DNA from: Aliidiomarina sanyensis
Lineage (GTDB): Bacteria; Pseudomonadota; Gammaproteobacteria; Enterobacterales; Alteromonadaceae
Length of the DNA stretch: 64,000 nucleotides
Assembly (NCBI RefSeq): GCF_003987175.1
Contig: NZ_PIPM01000002.1
Coordinates: 62,001-126,000, forward strand
Reading direction: 5' to 3'
Part shown: in pieces, positions 38,237-47,891 of the stretch
How positions within the stretch are numbered: position 1 is the first letter of the stretch
Layout of the letters: the number at the start of each line of letters is the position of its first letter
Notes under the pieces: model-generated
Seen by the model: only the letters and a program-made list of their open reading frames with translations
Database searches by the model: none
What the model was told of the DNA's origin: nothing
Translations under genes and position numbers: made by a program

Positions 38237-39336
38237 CAAGCATTGAACTCAGCAACCTTTCAATAAATTCGTGGCACATTCATACAGAGTTACTGCCCGA
38301 TGAGGCTCTATCATCTTGGCTTATTCGGGCAGGGCTTCGACACGCGATAGAGCCACTCGCGATTGGACGAATTATCTGGGGCCACTGGCGAGTATGGACA
38401 AGAGATATTGATCGCTGGCTCCCAAACCAGCGATTAGAAGAGCTCAGTCAAGAGATTCAAATTCACCGCGATTTACTTTATCACGTCACGCTTACCCCTT
38501 GGGCTCGGCAAATGAATCTCTCACCCCTTAATCCGCAGCAGCGCTGGTACTGGGTGACGTCACTCAGTCATCGAAATCGCTCTCGCCAATCAAGCTTTGC
38601 TTTTTGTCCACAATGCCTAGCCGAAGATGATATTCCATATATGCGAAAGTCTTGGCGTTTCTCATGGGTGACCACCTGTCCAACCCATAAAACGATTCTG
38701 AGTGAGGCTTGTTCACATTGTCATTATGCTGTCAACCTATCTCGGCACACCCTTTCGAGTAAAAGCCTACGCTACTGCACATCTTGCCACGGCGACTTAA
38801 CCGCTGTAAGCAACCAAGCTGTTGCATCAAAACAAAGCCATGAGATCCAAGGACAACTGATTGAAGCGCTCTATGCTAAAGAGCCGGTTGCGCAAGATTT
38901 TACGACGTTAAAATTCCTGATTAAGTTGATTCGCCAATCCCTCGCTTCTAAACGAAATATGCATAACTCTCCACTTCACACGTTCATTAACATTGCAAAC
39001 GATACTCGCAGCCCACTTTGCTCTATTTGTTTTACAGAGTTATCCATAAAGGACCGACACGCATTGCTTACTGCCGCCTTTAAGCTCATGTCGTTGAAGG
39101 ACTCTTCACTTGTTGATCTGCTCATCGAGACTGGCGTGACGCAATCCGCCTTCCTCAAGGACAAAACCGAGCTATCAAACAAAATCCTTCGCATCTCAAA
39201 GCAGCTTCCAACACATCAGCGCGTGCGACTAAGGCAAAGAGATGCGTCTATAAGATGGCCAGAGCCACGCTCATTAGAAGCGACGCAGCGCCTTATTAAA
39301 ATCTTACATAAGAGTATTCGCGCAGATGACAAGTGA
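38194..39336 (+). CDS. tniQ: TniQ/TnsD-like target selector
   Basis: A 380-residue TniQ-family protein. The N-terminal TniQ domain begins at ELLPDEALSSWLIRAGLRH, followed by zinc-binding FCPQCLAEDD...CPTHKTILSEACSHC and YCTSCHGDL. TniQ/TnsD proteins recognise the attachment site; here the target should be comM. It overlaps tnsC by 43 bases and the next gene by 11 bases, so the operon is translationally coupled. Shorter than TnsD of Tn7 (508 residues). Confidence 0.9.
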   Translation: MAYADTRHAKYQCITSIELSNLSINSWHIHTELLPDEALSSWLIRAGLRHAIEPLAIGRIIWGHWRVWTRDIDRWLPNQRLEELSQEIQIHRDLLYHVTLTPWARQMNLSPLNPQQRWYWVTSLSHRNRSRQSSFAFCPQCLAEDDIPYMRKSWRFSWVTTCPTHKTILSEACSHCHYAVNLSRHTLSSKSLRYCTSCHGDLTAVSNQAVASKQSHEIQGQLIEALYAKEPVAQDFTTLKFLIKLIRQSLASKRNMHNSPLHTFINIANDTRSPLCSICFTELSIKDRHALLTAAFKLMSLKDSSLVDLLIETGVTQSAFLKDKTELSNKILRISKQLPTHQRVRLRQRDASIRWPEPRSLEATQRLIKILHKSIRADDK

Positions 39337-40771
39337 GCTCAACAACGGCTTTAAACCACAGCCTGCTCAGAAACGTTGTGGAGAATGCGGGCGTTTGACG
39401 GCGACATTTCATAGCATCTATAAAGGCGATGGATTTTGCTGCGCGTGTTATGCCCGAGTATTCATAAGGAAAGAATGCCAGGCGTGTGGGCAGGGATATC
39501 GTATTCATCCAAAGCAAGACTTTGCATACTGCCGAGCCTGCCGCCCAAAGATGATTCCATGTTTTCGTTGCCATCGTACAAATTACCCGATTGGCTGCTA
39601 CTTCAAAGACAAGCCTGTCTGTAATACATGCGCGCCTCATTTCAAAACAGAGAAGGCATGCCCTCGGTGTGGCAAGCTCAGCGCGCATTTAGCTAAAGCA
39701 CTTGAGTTTGGTGTCACCGAAGCTATCTGTAAAAGCTGCATTAGTGCTTATTACAACCCATGTGAATTATGCGGTAGAGCAAGACACCCGTTAAAAGAAA
39801 AGGATGGACATCATTTATGTAGCAAGTGTTACCGGCTTGGTTTGATACCCTGCCCTGATTGCGCCGATGATTACCCTGCAGGCTTAGGCTTGCGTTGTCG
39901 GGATTGCTACCTTAAGAAGCTAACCCGAAGTAAAGCGCAAATAGCGATACACCTTTATGAACAAAAGAGTACTCAGCACGATATCATCGCGTTTGCAGAG
40001 TGGCTTCTTTGTCATACCACACCACTAAAAGCAGTCGTGAGCGTAAATAGATTTCATCCGCTTTTCAAAATCGTTGATGAAAGCCCTGATGAATGGTTTC
40101 TGAGCGCGCATATACTTGCACCGCTTGACAAAGAGCTACTTCGAAAAGATGGGTATGCTCGCTTATTCTATGAGTCCCTCGGTAAAATCATTCCCGCTGA
40201 AGTGCTTGCGGACGTATCAACATGGCGCTCTATTTACAAGCATTTAGAATATATTTACCAGCCAAACTCCTATCCACTCTCAACGGAAGCTCAGCACTAT
40301 GCAAAACATTGTCGGACTCGAATCGAGCGCAACGAGATAAAATTACGAACACTCAAGCAGCAGTTAAGCGCTGTTGTCTCATTTACTACGTACCTAAAGC
40401 GCTGCAACAGGCAGCTCAGTGAAGCTTCCGTTTCAGAGTTTTTAAGGCATTATCCCGGACTTGAAGCCTCCCTTACCGGATTCCTTGTTTTCTTTAACGG
40501 ACCTAGAGCGCCAATAACTGCAAAACGGAAACGATGCAAAACATCCAGCAAGTCCATCTTAAAAGCGTATCTACGACAACCAAAACAGGAAGAAAAACGC
40601 CCACCCATTAAAGTTATTTATGCGGCTCTCAACTACTTGCACGGCGTTCCAAAATCGTTACTGCCTCAGGTCACTATGAAGCATGTCTATCACGATAACG
40701 AAACTGGATTGGAGGTCAGAATTAAGGGGCTTAGGTACATGTTAACGCTCACGCACGATGACTCTGATTGA
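39326..40771 (+). CDS. zinc-finger-array protein, fifth gene of the tns operon
   Basis: A 481-residue protein. The first ~195 residues hold about ten CxxC-type pairs (CGECGRL, CCACYAR, CQACGQ, CRACRP, CFRCHR, CNTCAP, CPRCGK, CKSCIS, CELCGR, CPDCAD, CRDCYL), a row of treble-clef or ribbon fingers. The middle (about 320-420) is helical and faintly like the core-binding domain of tyrosine recombinases (LRTLKQQLSAVVSFTTYLKR); no catalytic R-H-R-Y set is seen. It occupies the position of tniE in Tn6022-type elements; homology was not tested. Its overlap with tniQ argues for a role in transposition, most likely DNA recognition. Confidence 0.75.
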   Translation: MTSELNNGFKPQPAQKRCGECGRLTATFHSIYKGDGFCCACYARVFIRKECQACGQGYRIHPKQDFAYCRACRPKMIPCFRCHRTNYPIGCYFKDKPVCNTCAPHFKTEKACPRCGKLSAHLAKALEFGVTEAICKSCISAYYNPCELCGRARHPLKEKDGHHLCSKCYRLGLIPCPDCADDYPAGLGLRCRDCYLKKLTRSKAQIAIHLYEQKSTQHDIIAFAEWLLCHTTPLKAVVSVNRFHPLFKIVDESPDEWFLSAHILAPLDKELLRKDGYARLFYESLGKIIPAEVLADVSTWRSIYKHLEYIYQPNSYPLSTEAQHYAKHCRTRIERNEIKLRTLKQQLSAVVSFTTYLKRCNRQLSEASVSEFLRHYPGLEASLTGFLVFFNGPRAPITAKRKRCKTSSKSILKAYLRQPKQEEKRPPIKVIYAALNYLHGVPKSLLPQVTMKHVYHDNETGLEVRIKGLRYMLTLTHDDSD

Positions 40772-40781
40772 AATGATAAAC

Positions 40782-42662
40782 TTACGTTTCTGCTTTGCTC
40801 GCGCCTTTTTTACGCTTTTGTTTGCCTGTTTTGAGTTCCGGTTGCATACCCGGTAATTTCTCTATAGCGGCTGTTATAGACCGAGCCATCATGGCTTCTG
40901 TGGGGCTGCCAACGTGTCGATATGGATATCGCGGACCAGTGTTGCTTAGCGGCACTTTGCTCCACACTCCCTTGCTGAGAACTAAAGATGCGATAAGTGT
41001 ATCAAGCTCTTCTGAACCAAAGCCGGTAGGTAGCCCAAGGAAAACGCAGCCTTTTAGATTGCCATCTGAGTTTCCTTTTCGGTTGATTCGAGGTTGAATT
41101 TCACAGACAAAGACCTCTTCTCCGCCGTTCAAGGTTAGTTTAGCAACCACCAATAATCGTCGGTCATTCGGATCTTTGCCATGATACGACCAAACATCGG
41201 ATACCTCGCCGGAAAATTCGAGCGCCTGAAAGCTTTTAGTTAAGTAGTAGTCGCCTTCGGTTCCTCCGATAAACTGAAAATCGCAGAGAGCACCAATGCC
41301 GTGCAAGCTTTCTAATGCCTTCTCAAGAAGGCCTATAACGTCTTTGGTAAGCCTTTTGCCGTTTGCAGATGCCTTCTTCGAATCATCGTCTTTTTGCGGC
41401 TCTTGCTGCTCTCTAGCTTTTGCAATGTCATCATTGTCTGAGAATGCTTCGGAGGTACTTGTCGATTCATACCCCACCCCGTAGTGCTCTTTGTCTGGTC
41501 GCCCACCAGTCACTTTAGACTTTCGAATCGCTTTAGTGATTTCCGGCTTAGCTCCTAAAATTGAAATCGGTGGAGCCGAATATGAGACCATACCTGCGTT
41601 ATGGCCAGGTGGATATTGCGAGTCACGCTCGTCTTCTTTCCCGTCATGTGGATACCCATAAGGACCATTCCACCCAGGTGGCTTATCGTCGCCCTCATCG
41701 TTAATGTCATCATCATTGGTATAGGTGGTATTGCTCCTATCAAGGAAGAACGTTGGAAAGCTGGGGTAAGATAGACCTAGTATGTCGTAAACAAGAAAGC
41801 GCGCTTTTCCACATTCAGTAGTATATGGCACACCTCTAACCTGCAATCGCATCGTTCCTTTAAACCACATTGGGACCTTCAGGTAAACACCGTGCTTAAG
41901 CTGGGTATTGAGTTGATGTCGAATAAAACGATGCACACCTTTGAAGTAATCAGCCTCGAGCAACTGGTGAATAAATGGTGAATCATCGTCATACATTTCT
42001 TTGCTCAACCCGATTACATAATCACTCGGATCAGGACGGTTTTCCAACTTGTTTAGGTCGACAGGGAAAATCATTTTTCCAAGAGCAAACTGTAACTTGT
42101 AGTTTAAAAAGTACTCCTTAAAACGTTTTGAAGCTCCATACATGCGAAGAAATATGGTCAATGAAGGAATAAGCACCTGAGTCCCATTCACTGCTGTCAC
42201 ATCAAGATAGTTTGTTCCAGCTAGCCTTTTATTCACTTTTAATATTTGGGGCGGGATTACATATCGATTTGGCCTGGATGATGGTGCCGCGACTTTCTGC
42301 TTTTGGGCGCGTTCAAGCGCTCTATTCCAAGCTAGCTCTTCAGCCTCCTCGTCCTTGCTGTAAGCCTTTATAAAGCTGCTCTCGTTAAGTTCTGTAATTT
42401 CTAGTTTGAATGTTTTAATGACTACCTGATTTTGGTCTGGATAACGGACTCTCTTTTGCCCTCTCCAATAGCTCCCGATGGGAATTTCGAGCGCATCAAA
42501 CAGACCGATTTGTACAATCCGTTGCTCTCCAGTTTCTTGAGCTACGAGCTGAATATCAAGCGAGGGCGCGTCAGGAGTTTTAATAGAGGAGCGGAGCTGC
42601 CCATAGGCAGTGACACTCCACGTAAATTTATCATTAGGTAATACGGTGAATTTTAAAGGCAT
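40782..42662 (-). CDS. large transposon protein, possibly TnsE-like
   Basis: A 626-residue protein from the ATG at 42662, which has AAGGA seven bases upstream. It begins with a beta-rich N-terminal third, then RYVIPPQILKVNKRLAGTNY, a disordered D/G/P/S-rich linker (about 330-450) and a C-terminal domain containing LLVVAKLTLNGGEEVFVCEI and YRHVGSPTEAM. The layout and the C-terminal domain recall TnsE of Tn7, which targets replicating DNA, but the resemblance is by eye. It converges on the tns operon with ten bases between stop codons. If not TnsE-like it is an unknown cargo gene. Confidence 0.5.
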   Translation of the reverse strand: MPLKFTVLPNDKFTWSVTAYGQLRSSIKTPDAPSLDIQLVAQETGEQRIVQIGLFDALEIPIGSYWRGQKRVRYPDQNQVVIKTFKLEITELNESSFIKAYSKDEEAEELAWNRALERAQKQKVAAPSSRPNRYVIPPQILKVNKRLAGTNYLDVTAVNGTQVLIPSLTIFLRMYGASKRFKEYFLNYKLQFALGKMIFPVDLNKLENRPDPSDYVIGLSKEMYDDDSPFIHQLLEADYFKGVHRFIRHQLNTQLKHGVYLKVPMWFKGTMRLQVRGVPYTTECGKARFLVYDILGLSYPSFPTFFLDRSNTTYTNDDDINDEGDDKPPGWNGPYGYPHDGKEDERDSQYPPGHNAGMVSYSAPPISILGAKPEITKAIRKSKVTGGRPDKEHYGVGYESTSTSEAFSDNDDIAKAREQQEPQKDDDSKKASANGKRLTKDVIGLLEKALESLHGIGALCDFQFIGGTEGDYYLTKSFQALEFSGEVSDVWSYHGKDPNDRRLLVVAKLTLNGGEEVFVCEIQPRINRKGNSDGNLKGCVFLGLPTGFGSEELDTLIASLVLSKGVWSKVPLSNTGPRYPYRHVGSPTEAMMARSITAAIEKLPGMQPELKTGKQKRKKGASKAET

Positions 42663-42824
42663 TCTTAATTCCTTAAGGTCAACACCAACTTTGCACAATC
42701 ATCCTTGACTGCAGCATCCGAAAATTGGCGGATAAGATAGGCCAAGCTCGAGAGTCAATCTCAAATTTATCGGCCTTCGTGCGACTAGATCGATTAGGCC
42801 CCTGCGATTGACGTACGTTGATTT

Positions 42825-42856
42825 AATGCGCCTCCCGCTTACACAGGAGGCGCATT
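42825..42856 (-). terminator. hairpin terminator in cargo
   Basis: Inverted repeat AATGCGCCTCC / GGAGGCGCATT with a ten-base loop, followed by a short T/A stretch on the minus strand. It lies just downstream of the gene relic at 42868-42960 and was probably that gene's terminator. Confidence 0.6.
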
Positions 42857-42867
42857 CATAGCGCTAG

Positions 42868-42960
42868 CTATTTCTCTTTTCTGACACCCTTAAACGGTGT
42901 TCCATCGGACTTTACATCCATGAAGCGACCGGCCCCGGTTGTGGAATCCCACCCAGCTTT
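42868..42960 (-). pseudogene. 3' relic of an unidentified gene
   Basis: The minus-strand frame reads KAGWDSTTGAGRFMDVKSDG and continues PFKGVRKEK before a TAG stop; it is open for only about 31 codons and is preceded by a stop, with no start. The composition and the terminator right behind it suggest the tail of a once-functional gene. I do not recognise the family. Confidence 0.4.
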
Positions 42961-43107
42961 TATTTATAATTTGGTATCTGTTAGTGACCTGTATTATCGT
43001 CAGTTAAGACATTCATTGCGAATCTGCCCAGTGAATGACCATACGCATTGCAAGTCAGCTCGCTCGGATTTGAGTTCTCAAGGAAATTAGTATTCGGGCA
43101 CAAAGGT

Positions 43108-45747
43108 TTATTCGCTCTCTTTAGTACCGACTATACTTTCTAGGCACTCACTAAACTCATTAATCCAAGGCGCAGCGTTATTAAAGAAAGGAAGACCAAG
43201 TATTCTGTAATCTCTGCCTTGAAAGATGACGTGCATCTTCGCCTCATAGTTAACTTGTTTTAGAAATTCCTGCTTCCATTTTTCCTGTTCCGCGAGGTGA
43301 AGACCTTTGGGTTCAATGAATAGCTGCATAACGCTTTCACTTTCCCACTCAGTGCGTCTTAGAAAGAGAATAAAGTCAGGCTCAAAAGCCTGCCCGCTCT
43401 CGAATGAGAATAGTTTTACCGCCTTGTCGTTTCGAAGTAGATGAAAATCATCATACAATCCTAGTAATCGATCAGCATGGTCATTAAGATGCCTGATGAA
43501 GTGCTTCTCTTGGTCGGTTCCGTAACAATCATCATAAGCATACCAGTCCTTGGTTGTCAGGTCGATCTGATCTAAATCTGGTACATTACTCTCGCCTTTG
43601 ACCCAGCTTAATCCAGTCTCGCCTTCCATACGGAGTTTTAGTGTTTTGTCTATAAAGCATTCGCTAATTTTCTTAGGTTTAAATTCCTTTGTGCCTACAT
43701 ACTCAACACTCTCGCGTTTAATGCCGGTTTCGATTTGATTCAGAGTGTATTGCACAATAGATAGCTTTTGACGTGCTGTTAAATTATCTAAGTCTTCGGG
43801 CAGCCCACGCACGCTAACTGTTGCGCCACCAAGATATAAGTCGGAACTTATAAATTCCGAAACACTTGCGAGCTTCGGAAAGTAGTTCCGCAGATTTGTA
43901 TAGTGAAAAAACTCGTTCGCATCCATGGCAGTACCCAGAATGGACTTGCTGAAATTTGCCACTACGAAATCGCGGGACACGGGTTCTGTGCTCGATCGTT
44001 TACGCTTTAACTCCCCACCACTAAAGGCTGAGGCTTCCGTTATCCGCCCTGTCATAAGGTTAGGATAGATAAAGTGGTTTTCGATTTTGTATGAATCGAG
44101 CCCCATCACGTCGTCGCGTGGGTTTCTCACCCGATCATTTACCCATACATGTTCAGACAAGTAAAACGCAGATTGTTTAAAACTTTGCTTGAGTCGCAGC
44201 TTCACGGTTCGGGCCGAGTCATCCAGCATCCCGGTTTCGCGAAGCGCGTTGCGTATATCCTGAATGTACTTCGGATTGTGAGAGCAGTGGTAATGTAACT
44301 CCTCCAAGATCCGCAGAGAAGTATCCAACGCGCTGTCGTACTTACGTTTTTCACGCGCTGCGTCTGGCTGATCTGGAGCTACAAAAGGGAAGTATCTCGC
44401 CCCGCGTCCGATCAACTGCGCTTCGGCCATAGTAGTCTTGCCCACCTTATTCGCCTTGCCATCGCGGGTATCGTACAACCGCACAATATCGAACAAGTTC
44501 AACACGTCCCAGCCTTCGTTTAGCTTATCAACTGCAAAGATGACCCGTATTTCGTTGTCGTGCTCCTCCAATGCGTTCAACTCAATCTGCCTACTTTCCA
44601 AATCCTTGGGGTTGTTGACATTTACCACCTTTTCAGGCGAAAAATCGCCTTGTAGCTCAAGGGCAAAATCCGCGCCGCTCATGGCCCGCGTGTCCATAAT
44701 AAAGGTGAACGCCCTCGAAAGAGTTTCATCTCCCTCTGAAGCTTTTTTGAGCGTGTCCAGTGCCTCACCTGTCAGTTCAGCTACCATCGAAGTGAACGCA
44801 GCTTCGTTCTCTGCACTGTCTTTAATTGTCTTGGATTTCATCAAGATAACGGGCTTGCAATGGAGCCCATGTGCTTCGGCGACTTTACGGCGGTATTGGC
44901 TCAACACCACCGCCTGCATCATTCTATCTTTAGGCGGCAAGTCAGCTTGTCGAAGTTCAATGTCCTTAGAATAGCCTTCCTCACGAAATTGTTTAAGCGA
45001 GTAGTCGTAAAGTATCTTATCGTGGTACTTTTTCCGGATCGCCTCGTGGCTCAAATCCACGGTCGCAGTAAACTCCAACAACATGTTCTCAGGATGCTGA
45101 CGGAAAATCTCGGACACTGTGCTTTCCCAGCTGGCCTTATCCTGGGCTTCTCCCTTGGTAAGGGTATTCTTGGTCTCGGCGTTCAAATGGTGCGCTTCAT
45201 CCGAAATCATCACTACCTTGTAGTTACGGAAATCCTCGATGCTGACGGAGTTCTCTTTCGGGGCTTGGATCCGTGTGTGTAGCCCTTGAATTGTGGTAAA
45301 ATGAATATTAATCGCATCGTTTGATACCGCGTCGAAAGTTTCAACTGCGCGTATCTCAACGGGTTTCTCATCGATCCGAACCGTAGGCGAGAAGAGGTGC
45401 TTTGACGATGCCGGATTCATAAAGTTTTCTTTGGTCTTCTCGATGATCTGGGCGGAATTCACAAAGAATAAGAAATTGCGATAACCGCGCCGATAGAGAT
45501 CGAGGATCAGTGTCGCCATCAACACCGTTTTGCCGCTGCCTGTAGCCATGTGGAACAGCAGATGCGGTGCCTTAGGACGTCCATCATACTTGTCGATGTA
45601 GAAGAGCCAGCGCTCTATCGCTGCACGTTGATATGGACGTAACTTGATGTTAGACGCAAGGTTGGTCGTGATGTCGTCGGGGATGTCCGCCTTGAGCATC
45701 CCAAACTTAGCAACCGCATCTATCTGTTCATTGAGAGTCTGACTCAT
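43108..45747 (-). CDS. type III restriction enzyme, Res subunit
   Basis: An 879-residue protein. The SF2 helicase/translocase has Walker A ATGSGKT (68-74), DEAH (183-186) and helicase motif VI (QLIGRGARYFPF). The C-terminal endonuclease core is visible as FEPDFILFLRR with LFIEPKG. Together with Mod it cuts DNA that has two unmethylated sites in inverse orientation. It overlaps the mod gene by four bases. The frame is intact. Confidence 0.94.
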   Translation of the reverse strand: MSQTLNEQIDAVAKFGMLKADIPDDITTNLASNIKLRPYQRAAIERWLFYIDKYDGRPKAPHLLFHMATGSGKTVLMATLILDLYRRGYRNFLFFVNSAQIIEKTKENFMNPASSKHLFSPTVRIDEKPVEIRAVETFDAVSNDAINIHFTTIQGLHTRIQAPKENSVSIEDFRNYKVVMISDEAHHLNAETKNTLTKGEAQDKASWESTVSEIFRQHPENMLLEFTATVDLSHEAIRKKYHDKILYDYSLKQFREEGYSKDIELRQADLPPKDRMMQAVVLSQYRRKVAEAHGLHCKPVILMKSKTIKDSAENEAAFTSMVAELTGEALDTLKKASEGDETLSRAFTFIMDTRAMSGADFALELQGDFSPEKVVNVNNPKDLESRQIELNALEEHDNEIRVIFAVDKLNEGWDVLNLFDIVRLYDTRDGKANKVGKTTMAEAQLIGRGARYFPFVAPDQPDAAREKRKYDSALDTSLRILEELHYHCSHNPKYIQDIRNALRETGMLDDSARTVKLRLKQSFKQSAFYLSEHVWVNDRVRNPRDDVMGLDSYKIENHFIYPNLMTGRITEASAFSGGELKRKRSSTEPVSRDFVVANFSKSILGTAMDANEFFHYTNLRNYFPKLASVSEFISSDLYLGGATVSVRGLPEDLDNLTARQKLSIVQYTLNQIETGIKRESVEYVGTKEFKPKKISECFIDKTLKLRMEGETGLSWVKGESNVPDLDQIDLTTKDWYAYDDCYGTDQEKHFIRHLNDHADRLLGLYDDFHLLRNDKAVKLFSFESGQAFEPDFILFLRRTEWESESVMQLFIEPKGLHLAEQEKWKQEFLKQVNYEAKMHVIFQGRDYRILGLPFFNNAAPWINEFSECLESIVGTKESE

Positions 45748-47762
45748 TTGTCCACCCCATAGAAAGAACGAGTCATACGAACGTTTTCATCGGAGATGTC
45801 GTAGTCTGCATCACCAAGCGATCCGAAGTTGACATAGAGATGGTTGGTGTCAAGGATATCCATCAACGCCTGCTTGCCATCCTCTAGAGAAAGCGCAGCG
45901 AAATCATCGGTGTTAAAACAGCTCAGGTCTGCGTCATAACGAATATATCCGGTGGCTTGGATGTCGGCATATATGATTTTGAGCTCCGCCATATCTGTGG
46001 CTTCCCGGATCCGGTCTGCAAAGGTAGAATTCGATGCCGCGAGTTCTGCATAGACAAACGAACCACCACCTTGCCAACCAACCGCTTTTGAAATGCCTCC
46101 CTGTTCACCCTCAATGACATTTTTAAGACGTTTGTCCGTCAGACCATTGACGTAGCTCATCTGCTCAATAGCTATCCACTGTCGAGACATTTTATGTGCC
46201 ACTGCGCTTGTTGTATTTGAGCCCGCAAAGAAGTCCAAAACAATATCGCCAGGTACGGTCGAAAGCTCAATTATTCGCTTTAACAATGCTTCCGGTTTTT
46301 TACCTCTATTCAGGGTTACACCACCTTCATTTGCGAGGTCTGCTTTTGGTATCGAACGATGACTCCAAAATTGAGATACTTGATTTGTCTTGTTAACAGT
46401 GCCCTTTTCTTTGACGGCCGTATCCTTCAACCATGCTGTCACCGATTTGTTTAAATAATAGGAGGTGACAACCTTTCCCTTGTCGCGACCGCGACTAACG
46501 AGGTATTCAGCTGAATATAGCCCACTACTACATTTATCCAGAATCTGGTTTTGAAAGGTGTTCTCTTTTTGAACGCTTGTTGTTCTGAAGACTAAGTCGA
46601 ACTTGTCAAATACTTCTTTGATTATCTCCGGCTTGCGATCATCAAAAGACCTCAGAGAGATCGTATCAATCTTAGCATTAGGGTGTTTCCTGATAATGAC
46701 GTCCTCACCTGTGGCTGGGGATTTGAATTTTGTAACCAGCTCACTATCGCCCGCGTCAACGAAAACTTTGTTGTAGCGCTTCAATACTTCGAAATCTATT
46801 TCTTCCGATACGAAGCTATCATTAGTTTTTGATTTTCCCTTATCCTTTGCATAGAGCAGAATGAATTCATGAGTGTTGGTCAGGTGGGCACCGCCTTGCC
46901 CAAGTCCGCTAACGCCAGAACGCTCGTAAGCAATGCAAGCTATAAAGTTTTCCCGTCCCATCACTTCATCGAGAAGAACTTTCAAGTATGCGTGTTCAGA
47001 GTCATCTACCTGTATGTAAATATGCCCATCATATCTTAGTAACTCTCTAGCAACAGATAATCTGTTTTTCATGAAAGAGAGCCATGTTGAATGACGAAAT
47101 CGATCGTTATATCTGAAGCTATCATCTCCAGTATTATATGGCGGATCTATATATATCAGCTTCACTTTGCCCGAATAACGGGCTTTTAGGGAATGTAACG
47201 CTAGCAGGTTGTTTCCTTTGATCAGCAGATTGTCGTCCTCCAAAATCTGGCCTACGGACTTAGCCTTGCCAGCTTCCACGGCTTCGGCATCCCAGCGCTT
47301 CCAGCCAGCCAACACCTTGGGCTCGAACAGACGCGTGATGTCGTCTGGAGCCAGCGTCGTGTTCCAAAACACCTCGTCGCGTTTAATGTCTTCTTTGGTC
47401 ATACCGCCTTCCAGAACACAGTCTTTGTAGGGCCAGTCCAGAACTACTTCATGTGATTGACTCAAGTAGTTGCCTCGTCCGCCCGTGAGGCCAATACGGT
47501 TCTTGAAAGTGGTGTAGCTATCGGGCAGGAAAGCTTTATTAGACACAAAGTCTTGAAACTTAGTCTTATCAAAGACCATTGCTCCCCCAACTTCAGTAAA
47601 AAAATGAGCCTTGATAGTCTCGGATTCTAAAAGAAGTGCTAACAACCGAACATCCATTTTAAGCGCAGCTTCGATCACCGAATTCTTGAGAATCGCCCCA
47701 TCCGAAATGAAAGACTGGTCTCTGTGCAAGAGATCTTCGAGTTCTTTAAGTAAATTTTGCAA
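45744..47762 (-). CDS. type III DNA N6-adenine methyltransferase, Mod subunit
   Basis: A 672-residue beta-class N6-adenine methyltransferase. The catalytic DPPY is at 206-209 in YIDPPYNTGDD and the SAM motif VLDFFAGSNTTSAVA follows at about 516, the order expected for this class. Between them lies a long target-recognition region. It modifies the recognition site and is the specificity subunit for Res. Target sequence cannot be predicted. No simple repeat that would make it phase-variable was seen. Confidence 0.94.
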   Translation of the reverse strand: MQNLLKELEDLLHRDQSFISDGAILKNSVIEAALKMDVRLLALLLESETIKAHFFTEVGGAMVFDKTKFQDFVSNKAFLPDSYTTFKNRIGLTGGRGNYLSQSHEVVLDWPYKDCVLEGGMTKEDIKRDEVFWNTTLAPDDITRLFEPKVLAGWKRWDAEAVEAGKAKSVGQILEDDNLLIKGNNLLALHSLKARYSGKVKLIYIDPPYNTGDDSFRYNDRFRHSTWLSFMKNRLSVARELLRYDGHIYIQVDDSEHAYLKVLLDEVMGRENFIACIAYERSGVSGLGQGGAHLTNTHEFILLYAKDKGKSKTNDSFVSEEIDFEVLKRYNKVFVDAGDSELVTKFKSPATGEDVIIRKHPNAKIDTISLRSFDDRKPEIIKEVFDKFDLVFRTTSVQKENTFQNQILDKCSSGLYSAEYLVSRGRDKGKVVTSYYLNKSVTAWLKDTAVKEKGTVNKTNQVSQFWSHRSIPKADLANEGGVTLNRGKKPEALLKRIIELSTVPGDIVLDFFAGSNTTSAVAHKMSRQWIAIEQMSYVNGLTDKRLKNVIEGEQGGISKAVGWQGGGSFVYAELAASNSTFADRIREATDMAELKIIYADIQATGYIRYDADLSCFNTDDFAALSLEDGKQALMDILDTNHLYVNFGSLGDADYDISDENVRMTRSFYGVDK

Positions 47763-47891
47763 GATTAAATTTCCATTTTGTTTAAAAAGGCTTTGTAAAT
47801 GCCATATTTATATCACAGAGTTGTAGTAAAGCGACTGATTCGCACGAGGGCGCGAATGATCCTATTCACAAATTAGTTCTGATTGAAAGAC

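Larger units (their letters stand above)
42699..43107. other. 409-bp cargo intergenic region
   Basis: Apart from the relic at 42868-42960 and its terminator nothing coding is visible. The stretch probably marks a junction between two cargo acquisitions: the possible TnsE-like gene and the type III restriction-modification block. Confidence 0.5.
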
